A stretch of 14,900 nt of DNA from Alphaproteobacteria bacterium HGW-Alphaproteobacteria-13 (GTDB lineage Bacteria; Pseudomonadota; Alphaproteobacteria; Sphingomonadales; Sphingomonadaceae). Positions 6,940-13,200 of the stretch are shown here, one piece after another. The notes under the pieces were generated by a model, which worked only from the letters and a program-made list of their open reading frames with translations, had not been told where the DNA came from and searched no databases. How positions within the stretch are numbered: position 1 is the first letter of the stretch; each line of letters opens with the position of its first letter. The stretch lies in the NCBI GenBank assembly GCA_002842935.1, contig PHEM01000044.1:1-14900 (forward strand), written 5' to 3'. The position numbers were made by a program, and so were the translations under genes.

Positions 6940-6952
6940 TCAGGACAGACTC
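6939..6952 (-). repeat. IS630 right terminal inverted repeat
   Basis: The 14-bp right end, ending GGACAGACTC directly before TA at 6953-6954. Its first base is the last base of the transposase stop codon TAA (6937-6939). Confidence 0.9.
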
Positions 6953-7590
6953 TAAGCTCGTCTGGAAATGGCGATTCTGCTCCGCAAGGCCAGCACCGTC
7001 ATGGCGCCCAGCGCGGCGAGCGCCATGTCCTTTTGCGCGTCCCATATGTCCCCCTGCTGCCCGTTATAGCGGTCAGCCGTTTCCCCGGCGGCGGCGATCG
7101 TCAGCAGCCATTCGAATATCTCGTAGAGGCAGGATATGCCGAGCACCCAGCCCAGCGCCGCCAGCGCCGCCCCGCGCCCGTTCAACCCGCCCCAGCGTCG
7201 CGCCACTTCGAGCACGGGCACGACGGACAGCGCGCCGAAGGCGAAATGAACCAGCCGGTCATAATGGTTGCGCGTCCACCCGAAGGCCTCGGACACTGTC
7301 GCATTCATCAGCGCCTGCGCCCAATCGTCATAGGGAACGTTGCTATAGGCATAGCGGCCGCCGAGCGTGTGGAGCGCAAGGAACAGCATGATGCAGGCGA
7401 CCGATGCCGTCCAGAGCGGCCAGCGGCGCAGCAAGCGGGGCGCGCAAATCAGCAGCAATATGGTCGGCAGATGCTGAAGCAGCGCGACCTCGGGATAGGG
7501 CTGCGCGATCTGCGCGGCGAGAAGCAGCGCGACGAGAAGCAGGAGGAGGCGCTTCTGGGCGAGCGGCAACGCAGCGAAGTCGGCGATCAT
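6952..7590 (-). CDS. DUF2238 / YjdF-like inner-membrane protein
   Basis: A 212-residue polytopic membrane protein resembling the DUF2238 (YjdF) family of unknown function. Hydrophobic segments are at about 14-30, 41-52, 60-76, 115-127, 142-166 and 187-203. Family-like motifs are NHYDRLVHFAFG (108-119), YEIFEW (156-161) and GDIWDAQKDM (180-189), whose charged residues sit near membrane edges. The start has AAGAG about 9 nt upstream. The stop codon TAG is built from the TA target of the neighbouring IS plus one base of the IS end; the sequence left of the IS would give the same stop, so the protein is unchanged by the insertion. Confidence 0.82.
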   Translation of the reverse strand: MIADFAALPLAQKRLLLLLVALLLAAQIAQPYPEVALLQHLPTILLLICAPRLLRRWPLWTASVACIMLFLALHTLGGRYAYSNVPYDDWAQALMNATVSEAFGWTRNHYDRLVHFAFGALSVVPVLEVARRWGGLNGRGAALAALGWVLGISCLYEIFEWLLTIAAAGETADRYNGQQGDIWDAQKDMALAALGAMTVLALRSRIAISRRA

Positions 7591-7654
7591 TCACATCTCT
7601 TACCCGTTCGCATCGGGCGAAGTCGAGATACCCCGCAGCAGTAGCGACGCAAAG

Positions 7655-7678
7655 CCCTCTCCCCTTCAGGGGAGAGGG
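7655..7678 (-). terminator. Hairpin after asd, probable terminator
   Basis: A perfect 10-bp stem (7655-7664 with 7669-7678) closes a 4-nt loop. On the minus strand it follows the asd stop by about 100 nt and is followed by CTTT, a weak U-tract. The rest of the 184-nt gap (7591-7774) shows only short AACCGG direct repeats near 7727-7740 and no recognisable gene. Confidence 0.5.
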
Positions 7679-7774
7679 TTGGGAGATGGGGAGGAAAGCG
7701 CTGCCCTACCCCTCTCAACTGCGGCTAACCGGATAAACCGGCAAGCCTGCGTATCTCTGAGAGCCGGCGTTGCC

Positions 7775-8800
7775 TCACCCCTTCTTCAGGTGCCGCCGCC
7801 CGAGCAGTTCGGCGATCTGCACCGCGTTCAGCGCCGCGCCCTTGCGGAGGTTGTCGCTGACGCACCAGAAGGCGAGACCATTGTCGACCGTCGCGTCGTC
7901 ACGAACGCGGCTGACAAAGGTCGCATAGTCGCCGACGCATTCGACCGGCGTGACGTAACCGCCGTCCTCGCGCTTGTCGACGAGCATCACGCCCGGCGCC
8001 TCGCGCAATATGTCCTGTGCCTGCTCAGCCGACAGCTCACGTTCGAACTCGACATGCACGGCCTCGGAGTGGCCGACGAACACCGGCACGCGGACGCAGG
8101 TGGCGATGACCTTCACCTTGGGGTCGAGAATCTTCTTGGTCTCGACCACCATCTTCCATTCCTCCTTGGTCGAGCCGTCGTCGAGGAACTTGTCGATGTG
8201 CGGGATGACGTTGAAGGCGATCTGCTTGGTGAACTTCTGCACATCCTTTTCGTCGCCGACGAAAATCTGGCGCGTCTGGTTCCACAGCTCGTCCATCCCC
8301 GCCTTGCCCGCGCCCGACACCGACTGATAGGTCGCCACGACGACGCGTTCGATCGTCGCGGCATCGTGCAGCGGCTTCAGCGCGACGACGAGCTGCGCGG
8401 TCGAGCAGTTGGGGTTGGCGATGATGTTCTTCGCCTTGTAGCCGTCGATCGCGTCGGGATTCACTTCGGGCACGATCAGCGGCACGTCGGGGTCCATGCG
8501 ATAGAGCGAGCTGTTGTCGATCACGACGCAGCCCGCCGCCGCCGCCTTCGGCGCGTGGATCGCGGTCGCATCGCTGCCAATGGCGAATATCGCCATGTCC
8601 CAGCCCGCCCAGTCGAAATTCTCGATATTCTGGCATTTGACGGTCTTGCCGCTGTCGCCGACTTCGATCTCTTCGCCCTGGCTGCGCGACGAGGCGACCG
8701 CCGCCAGCTCGTCGATCGGAAACTGGCGCTCGGCGAGGATGGCGAGGACTTCGCGTCCGACATTGCCCGTCGCTCCGGCGACGACGATCCGGTAACCCAT
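7775..8800 (-). CDS. asd: Aspartate-semialdehyde dehydrogenase
   Basis: A 341-residue cytosolic enzyme making L-aspartate 4-semialdehyde from aspartyl phosphate with NADPH, the branch point to lysine/diaminopimelate, threonine, methionine and isoleucine. The NADP-binding motif VAGATGNVGREVL (7-19) opens the protein. The nucleophile Cys132 lies in NPNCSTAQ, SVSGAGKAGMDEL (160-172) is the substrate-region loop, and the catalytic base His244 lies in RVPVFVGHSEAVHVEF. Length and motifs match the canonical family. AAGGA lies 7 nt before the ATG. It begins 30 nt after the rplS terminator, so it either uses a promoter within that region or depends on readthrough. Confidence 0.97.
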   Translation of the reverse strand: MGYRIVVAGATGNVGREVLAILAERQFPIDELAAVASSRSQGEEIEVGDSGKTVKCQNIENFDWAGWDMAIFAIGSDATAIHAPKAAAAGCVVIDNSSLYRMDPDVPLIVPEVNPDAIDGYKAKNIIANPNCSTAQLVVALKPLHDAATIERVVVATYQSVSGAGKAGMDELWNQTRQIFVGDEKDVQKFTKQIAFNVIPHIDKFLDDGSTKEEWKMVVETKKILDPKVKVIATCVRVPVFVGHSEAVHVEFERELSAEQAQDILREAPGVMLVDKREDGGYVTPVECVGDYATFVSRVRDDATVDNGLAFWCVSDNLRKGAALNAVQIAELLGRRHLKKG

Positions 8801-8829
8801 GAACTTGTCCTTTGTCTTGGCGTGAAATG

Positions 8830-8867
8830 AAAAACGACCGGCTCTGCCTGTTGGCGGAACCGGTCGT
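8830..8867 (-). terminator. Rho-independent terminator of the trmD-rplS operon
   Basis: On the minus strand an 8-bp GC-rich stem (8860-8867 with 8834-8841) continues through an internal loop into a further stem with a 4-nt loop. It is followed directly by TTTTT (8834 to 8830). It lies 41 nt after the rplS stop codon. Confidence 0.85.
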
Positions 8868-8907
8868 CTTGGAAAGCTGTTTCGGCTTTGAAGGGAGAAA
8901 CCTCTCC

Positions 8908-9285
8908 TTAGCCTTCGCCGGCTTCCGACCGGTATTCGCGGCGTTCCGCAATACGTGCCGATTTACCCGTGCGCCCACGCAGATAATAGAGCTTCGCACG
9001 ACGGACAGCGCCCTTGCGGACGACGGTAATCGAATCGATGTTGGGCGAATAAAGCGGGAAGACGCGCTCGACACCTTCGCCGAACGACATTTTGCGCACG
9101 GTGAAGTTGGAACCCATGCCCTTGTTCGAACGCGCGATGCACACGCCTTCGAAATTCTGGACGCGAGTGCGTTCGCCTTCGACCACCTTCACGCCGACGC
9201 GCAGCGTGTCGCCGGGGCGGAAGGTCGGAATCTCTTTGCCGGCCTTGGCGATTTCCTCGGCCTCGATCGTCTGGATGAGGTTCAT
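8908..9285 (-). CDS. rplS: 50S ribosomal protein L19
   Basis: A 125-residue ribosomal protein L19, located at the 30S-50S interface and an inter-subunit bridge. Diagnostic stretches include IPTFRPGDTLRVGVKVVEGE (19-38), RVQNFEGVCIARSNKG, RKMSFGEGVERVFPLYSPNI and KLYYLRGRTGKSARI. It follows trmD by 6 nt, the usual order for these genes, and is closed by a strong terminator. The length is slightly above the typical 115-120 residues because of an acidic, glycine-rich tail. Confidence 0.98.
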   Translation of the reverse strand: MNLIQTIEAEEIAKAGKEIPTFRPGDTLRVGVKVVEGERTRVQNFEGVCIARSNKGMGSNFTVRKMSFGEGVERVFPLYSPNIDSITVVRKGAVRRAKLYYLRGRTGKSARIAERREYRSEAGEG

Positions 9286-9291
9286 GGCCCT

Positions 9292-10029
9292 CTATTCCTT
9301 CTCTTTTCGCCGCGCGCCAGAGGCAGGTCGGTCCCGAGCATCGACATGACGCTCCCAAAGGTCCGGCCTGCGTAACCGTGTGTCCTCTTCCGCCCTTTGT
9401 TTCCGCCAGGCGGCGATCTTCGCATGATCCCCCGATCGCAGCACTTCGGGGATCGTGCGCCCTTCCCATGTCACAGGTCGGGTATAATGCGGATATTCGA
9501 GCAGACCGTCCTCGAACGATTCGTCGTCCCCGCTGGAAGACGCGCCCATTACGCCGGGAAGCAGCCGAATGCAAGCGTCGAGCAGCAGCAGCGCCGCCAT
9601 CTCCCCGCCCGACAATATGATGTCGCCCATCGACACCTGTTCGATGGCGCGCGCGTCGAAGATACGTTCGTCGAACCCCTCGAACCGCCCGCACAGGATG
9701 ATCGCACCCGGTCCCTCCGCCAGCGCGCGCACGCGGGCCTGCGTGACGGGCGTCCCGCGCGGCGTCATCGCCAGGATCGGCAGGCCCGGGTGCGCGGCGC
9801 TCGCATGATCGACCGCCGCCGCCAGCACATCGGCCTTCAGCACCATCCCCGCGCCGCCGCCCGCAGGCGTGTCGTCGACGGTGCGATGCCTGTCGGTGGC
9901 GAAATCACGGATCTGCACCGGCCCGCAAGACCAGACGCCCGCCTCCAGCGCGCGCCCCGCCATGCTGTGCCCCAAGGGGCCAGGGAACATGTCGGGATAG
10001 AGCGTCAGGGGGACGGCGGTGAAGGTCAC
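9292..10029 (-). CDS. trmD: tRNA (guanine37-N1)-methyltransferase
   Basis: A 245-residue SPOUT-class methyltransferase placing m1G at position 37 of tRNAs to prevent +1 frameshifting. Family motifs are LTLYPDMFPGPLGHS (8-22), VDDTPAGGGAGMVLKADV (51-68), ILCGRFEGFDERI (111-123), the knot loop MGDIILSGGE (134-143), RLLPGVMG (155-162) and EDGLLEYPHYTRP (173-185), including Asp174 at the catalytic-base position. It starts with GTG overlapping the stop of the upstream membrane-protein gene (GTGA), so translation is probably coupled. The usual upstream partner rimM is absent; a membrane protein and a toxin-antitoxin pair stand there instead. Confidence 0.97.
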   Translation of the reverse strand: MTFTAVPLTLYPDMFPGPLGHSMAGRALEAGVWSCGPVQIRDFATDRHRTVDDTPAGGGAGMVLKADVLAAAVDHASAAHPGLPILAMTPRGTPVTQARVRALAEGPGAIILCGRFEGFDERIFDARAIEQVSMGDIILSGGEMAALLLLDACIRLLPGVMGASSSGDDESFEDGLLEYPHYTRPVTWEGRTIPEVLRSGDHAKIAAWRKQRAEEDTRLRRPDLWERHVDARDRPASGARRKEKE

Positions 10030-10391
10030 GGCTGGGGCGCCGCCCAGCGCTTGTGCAGGCGACGACCAAGGAATGGACCGACCACCAGCCCCCCGATGAT
10101 GAGAAAAATCTGAAACAGGGAGAAGAACACACCCCCCAATTCACCCCCACAGGATAGGTCATAGGGTCCGTTGGCGGCCTGGCAGCGCGCAGCCTCGACA
10201 CGATCCAGGTGCAGCCAGACCGCGGGCGGCAGTGCCATGGAAGCCGTCGCCAGCAGCGCAAAGGACCACTGGCGGTGTACCAGCCCAAGGCACGAGACCA
10301 CCTTGACGACCAGCGCTGCAAAGGCCGCAGGGACAGGCAGCGCCAGCAGAGCCGCCGACAGAATGAACGACAGGAAGATCAGACCGTCCAA
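10026..10391 (-). CDS. Small membrane protein, unknown function
   Basis: A 121-residue protein I do not recognise. It appears to have four hydrophobic segments (about 4-18, 19-36, 43-60 and 89-106). Between the third and fourth lies a loop with two cysteines (CQAANGPYDLSC) that could form a disulfide if periplasmic. The start is TTG at 10391, chosen because GGAGG lies 7 nt upstream, inside the end of vapC; the next in-frame ATG would remove half of the hydrophobic region. It overlaps vapC by 13 nt and trmD by 4 nt, so the three are tightly coupled. No toxin, antitoxin or tRNA-related motif is visible. Confidence 0.72.
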   Translation of the reverse strand: MDGLIFLSFILSAALLALPVPAAFAALVVKVVSCLGLVHRQWSFALLATASMALPPAVWLHLDRVEAARCQAANGPYDLSCGGELGGVFFSLFQIFLIIGGLVVGPFLGRRLHKRWAAPQP

Positions 10392-10756
10392 TTCTCGACC
10401 TCCAGCCCGGGCACATCGGCGAAGTCGGTTTCGTTGTTAGTGATGACGATCGCCCCGATGCTGAGCGCGTGCGCCGCGAGCAGGCGGTCGAAGCGGGCGC
10501 GCTTGAAGGGCAACTGGACGTATATCCGTGCCGCGCCTTCATCGAATGGGACAAGCGGTATGGCTTCGATGAAGGCTTCGAGAATCTCGGGCGGCGGCGG
10601 CTTGCCGACATAGGTGCCATAGGCGACCTCGGCATAGCTGATGACCGACATCGCGATTTCGCCCGGCGCATGGTCAGCGATGCGCGCCGTCAGCGCCTCA
10701 TGGCCATCGTCCATCGCATAGACGGCGGCATTGGCGTCGATCAGATAGCGGATCAC
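10379..10756 (-). CDS. VapC-like PIN-domain toxin
   Basis: A 125-residue PIN-domain protein, probably the ribonuclease toxin of a type II toxin-antitoxin pair. The four conserved acidic positions are visible: Asp7 in YLIDANA, Glu43 in SYAEVAYG, Asp90 in RARFDRLLAAHAL, and Asp111 in ITNNETDF, with the family Asn residues before the last. These would bind magnesium or manganese in the active site. The start is GTG overlapping the antitoxin stop (GTGA); the frame is open upstream, but the fold begins exactly here. The target RNA (initiator tRNA, other tRNA or rRNA in known VapCs) cannot be deduced. Confidence 0.88.
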   Translation of the reverse strand: MIRYLIDANAAVYAMDDGHEALTARIADHAPGEIAMSVISYAEVAYGTYVGKPPPPEILEAFIEAIPLVPFDEGAARIYVQLPFKRARFDRLLAAHALSIGAIVITNNETDFADVPGLEVENWTV

Positions 10757-11037
10757 GCCTTCTTCTTCGCCGCTTCCTCGGCCGCTTTGCGCGCGGCGAT
10801 CGTGCTCGGGCGCTCCTCGAAATCCTCGCGCGGCGCCAGCTTGAGACCCGGCGCCTTGCCCGCGAAACCGCTGACGTCGATCCTTGCCCGAGGCTTCTCG
10901 ACCGGCTCGAAACGAAACGCGCCGCGTTCCTCGCGGACTATCATTTCCGTGCCTTCCACGATCCCCAGCGCCTTGGGCAGGCGCAGCGCGAGCGAGTTGC
11001 CCGACTTGAAGACTTTCGCGCGATATTCCTTGGTCAT
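10753..11037 (-). CDS. AbrB/MazE-type antitoxin (VapB-like)
   Basis: A 94-residue protein with a swapped-hairpin AbrB DNA-binding domain at the N-terminus: EYRAKVFKSGNSLALRLPKALGI (about 4-26), then EGTEMIVREERGAFRFEP. The C-terminal part (about 50-94) is likely disordered and ends in a basic AARKAAEEAAKKKA tail; such tails usually wrap the PIN toxin. The ATG at 11037 is favoured over upstream starts because GGAG sits 7 nt before it and the upstream starts fall inside a palindromic operator. Its stop overlaps the toxin start, the normal antitoxin-first order. Confidence 0.85.
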   Translation of the reverse strand: MTKEYRAKVFKSGNSLALRLPKALGIVEGTEMIVREERGAFRFEPVEKPRARIDVSGFAGKAPGLKLAPREDFEERPSTIAARKAAEEAAKKKA

Positions 11038-11048
11038 GCCGTCGCTCC

Positions 11049-11069
11049 GTATATACATCATGTATATAC
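11049..11069. promoter_or_regulatory. Toxin-antitoxin operator palindrome
   Basis: A perfect 21-bp palindrome, GTATATACAT-C-ATGTATATAC, 12 nt upstream of the antitoxin ATG. The half TATATACATCA is also directly repeated at 11050-11060 and 11063-11073. A candidate -35 box TTGACC on the minus strand (11087 to 11082) lies 15 nt before a TATACA (11066 to 11061) inside the palindrome, so a bound antitoxin dimer would cover the -10 box. This is the classic layout for type II autoregulation. Confidence 0.7.
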
Positions 11070-11092
11070 ATCAGAAAGCAAGGTCAACCGGC

Positions 11093-11124
11093 GCGGACGC
11101 GGAAGGCAATCCTTCCACGTCCGC
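11093..11124 (-). terminator. Hairpin downstream of the amidohydrolase gene
   Basis: Bases 11093-11099 pair with 11118-11124, and after one mismatch 11101-11106 pair with 11111-11116 around a 4-nt loop: 13 base pairs, GC-rich. It lies between the amidohydrolase stop and the vapB promoter, so it probably ends the putA-side transcript. There is no U-run, so the terminator call is moderate. Confidence 0.5.
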
Positions 11125-11137
11125 CGCGGCATTGCCG

Positions 11138-11154
11138 TGAGGGCCTGGCCCTCA
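11138..11154. repeat. Perfect palindrome overlapping the amidohydrolase stop codon
   Basis: TGAGGGCC-T-GGCCCTCA is an exact 17-bp palindrome whose outer three bases are the minus-strand TGA stop (11154-11152). It could add to termination together with the hairpin at 11093-11124, or protect the 3' end; a loop of one base cannot fold fully, so several inner pairs would open. Confidence 0.5.
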
Positions 11155-12801
11155 GGGTGTGGCGGTCGGCAGGAACGGCGCCGACACCGCGTCGGGCGTG
11201 CGGCCATTGGGCCGCGACGCGGCAACCATGCGCGCCACTTCCTCCATCAGTCTGTCATTCTCCATCACGACGCCGTCCTTGATCGTATGGACGATCCCGG
11301 AGGTGCGGACCATGGTCCCCGACGCGTCGAGCGTGTTGCTCCCGAACGCATAGAGGAACGCCAGATTATAGGCCGGATTGCGGTCCACGATCAGGATGTC
11401 GGCGACATAGCCGGGACGCACGAGGCCCAGTTTCGGCTCGCGCAGCGTCTCCGCGCTGTTCAGCGTCGCCGCCTTCAGCACCTCATAATTGTGCATTCCC
11501 GTCTCACGCAGCAATTGCAGCTCGCGAACATTGGAAAAGCCCGGCGTCGCCCAGATATAGCTGTCGTCCGAGCCATAGGCGACGCGGCCGCCTTCCTTGT
11601 TGAAGGCATAGATCAACCGCCCCCACAGGTCATAGGCCTTGCTCCACACGGCTTCGTCGTCCGATGTCCAGTCCCAGAAATAGCCGCCATGGAGATTGCG
11701 GTTGGGCAGGAACTTCTCCCACAGCAGCTGGTGCGTATATTTCTCGTGCCACGGCAGGCCCTGCGCGCGCAAAATGTCGCGGTTGGCCTCATAGACCACG
11801 CGCGTCGGCAGCATCGTCACGCCCGTGTCCGCCAGTTCCTTGGCCACTTCGGTCAACAGGCGCGTGCGCGCCGGCTCGCGGTCGGCCTCGGTCCAGACCA
11901 TGCCGGCATGGCGAAAGCGATGGCTTTCGTCGTCATAATTATAGTCGCGCGGGAAATCCTGCACCGTCCGGTCGAGCGCCGCTTCGGCATAACCGTAATG
12001 ATGCTCGATCATCGTCACGCCCAGCTTGGCGGCCGTGAGGGCATCGACGACCGCCGTCGTCGCGGGCGGCAGATGGACGGAGGTGATGCCGCCCGCCTCA
12101 TAGACTGCCTTGCAGACCGCGCCGAACAATTCGCGGTTCCAGGCGATCGAGCCGACGCTGACGACATGCGCGCCCTTCGCCGCGATCTCGCGGGCGATGC
12201 GGGGCGCCTGCCGGGGGTCTTCCTGTTCCTCGCGGCTGTATCCGGGCAGGCTGCCCCAGGTCCAATAGGGATAGAGCCGCGGCGCGAGGATGCGGTTGGC
12301 GGCCGACAGGCGCTGCTGTTCCTGCGCGTGGGGCATGCCGCGATCGGGGACCATCACTTCCGACGTCACGCCATGCGCGAGCTTCAGATAGTGATTATAT
12401 TCCATCGGCAGCGGTTCTTCGCGGATGTGCATATGAAGGTCGATCATGCCCGGCATGACGAACTTGCCCGTCGCATCGATCACCCGGTCCCCGGTCGGCC
12501 GCTCGCTCGCGCCGCGGCGGCCGAGCGTGACGGGGTCCAGCGCGATCATCTGGGCAATGCGATTGCCCTCGATCACGATGTCGTAAGGGCCGGCCGCCGG
12601 ACCGCCATGCCCCGGAATCACCATCGCGTTCAGGATCACCAGCCGGCGATAGGGACCGGCCGCGAGTGCGCCATGATCCTGCGCGGCGGCCGGAGTCGAG
12701 GACGGCACGACAGCCGCGTCAACCGGAACATTGGCGGTGGTCGCCAGCATCGCCAGACCCGCCGCCAGCCCCATCGCCCTGTGCATCATCTTTTGCATCA
12801 T
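11152..12801 (-). CDS. Secreted amidohydrolase-family protein
   Basis: A 549-residue metal-dependent hydrolase of the amidohydrolase superfamily. An N-terminal signal peptide is likely (about 1-30: Met/His-rich start, GLAAGLAMLATTANVPVDAA), implying periplasmic location. The first beta-sandwich part is at about 50-115. GMIDLHMHI supplies the HxH pair His123/His125, SVHLPP gives His243, EHHYG gives His267/268, and YGSDDSY gives Asp412, the usual last metal ligand. GYVADILIVDRNP (464-476) is the typical C-terminal return to the sandwich. The strand where many members carry the carboxylated Lys reads VVSVGS here, so a mononuclear or imidazolonepropionase-like site is possible. AAGGA precedes the first ATG. 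It ends the putA-side unit. The substrate is unknown. Confidence 0.88.
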   Translation of the reverse strand: MMQKMMHRAMGLAAGLAMLATTANVPVDAAVVPSSTPAAAQDHGALAAGPYRRLVILNAMVIPGHGGPAAGPYDIVIEGNRIAQMIALDPVTLGRRGASERPTGDRVIDATGKFVMPGMIDLHMHIREEPLPMEYNHYLKLAHGVTSEVMVPDRGMPHAQEQQRLSAANRILAPRLYPYWTWGSLPGYSREEQEDPRQAPRIAREIAAKGAHVVSVGSIAWNRELFGAVCKAVYEAGGITSVHLPPATTAVVDALTAAKLGVTMIEHHYGYAEAALDRTVQDFPRDYNYDDESHRFRHAGMVWTEADREPARTRLLTEVAKELADTGVTMLPTRVVYEANRDILRAQGLPWHEKYTHQLLWEKFLPNRNLHGGYFWDWTSDDEAVWSKAYDLWGRLIYAFNKEGGRVAYGSDDSYIWATPGFSNVRELQLLRETGMHNYEVLKAATLNSAETLREPKLGLVRPGYVADILIVDRNPAYNLAFLYAFGSNTLDASGTMVRTSGIVHTIKDGVVMENDRLMEEVARMVAASRPNGRTPDAVSAPFLPTATP

Positions 12802-12835
12802 TCGTTCCTTTCCCGTCAGTTCGTCCCTGAAGATC

Positions 12836-13162
12836 CTAGCGGCGCGAAACGCGGCCGCATGTTTCGGAGGTTCGCGGCATCGGCATCAGGAAGGCCGCGT
12901 CGAGCGCCGCGCGGTCCAGCCCGCCGCCCCGGGACGGGAATTTCCGGCGCAATCCCGTCGCCTGGTCGGCCGCCGCGATCACGCGCGCCTTGAACCGCTC
13001 GCCCAGCGAATAGCGGACGGGCTGTCCGCTGACGATCTTGACCCAGCTGTTCCAGCTGATGCCGATCCGGCACATGATCTCCGCCTGCCCCCCAACGAGA
13101 GGAGAGATATCGTCCACCAGCGCCGGATTGACGATACACATACGCTGTTTTCCCTGTTTCAT
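12836..13162 (-). CDS. Small hypothetical protein, possible HTH-like
   Basis: A 108-residue protein I do not firmly recognise. The ATG at 13162 is chosen because GGAGG lies 7 nt upstream; an in-frame ATG at 13204 lacks one and overlaps putA. The stretch from about 31 to 61 (CRIGISWNSWVKIVSGQPVR, then YSLGERFKARV) resembles the second half of a short helix-turn-helix of the XRE/phage type, suggesting a DNA-binding role, but this is pattern resemblance only. The C-terminus is basic and low in structure. It sits between putA (38 nt) and the amidohydrolase gene (34 nt) on the same strand, so all three are probably co-transcribed. Confidence 0.65.
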   Translation of the reverse strand: MKQGKQRMCIVNPALVDDISPLVGGQAEIMCRIGISWNSWVKIVSGQPVRYSLGERFKARVIAAADQATGLRRKFPSRGGGLDRAALDAAFLMPMPRTSETCGRVSRR

Positions 13163-13200
13163 GGACGTTCCTCCTTTCTCCAATCGCCGATGCGGGATGC

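Larger units (their letters stand above)
5906..6952 (+). mobile_element. Complete IS630-family insertion sequence
   Basis: A 1047-bp element. The ends carry a perfect 14-bp inverted repeat (5906-5919 and 6939-6952, starting GAGTCTGTCCTGAT), with partial similarity for about 9 bp beyond. It is flanked by TA on both sides (5904-5905 and 6953-6954), the target and duplication expected of IS630/Tc1-mariner elements. It encodes a DDE transposase in two overlapping frames. Intact ends, TA flanks and intact catalytic residues suggest a recent and possibly active copy. It inserted between the hairpin after the MFS gene and the DUF2238-like gene, at that gene's stop codon. Confidence 0.93.

Noticed and set aside
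8894..8907. Small 5-bp hairpin just after the rplS stop
   Set aside because: Too weak to matter next to the clear terminator at 8830-8867.
11137..12993. A 618-codon open frame on the plus strand
   Set aside because: It is antisense to the well-supported amidohydrolase gene and rich in Arg/His/Ala without motifs; no ribosome-binding site.
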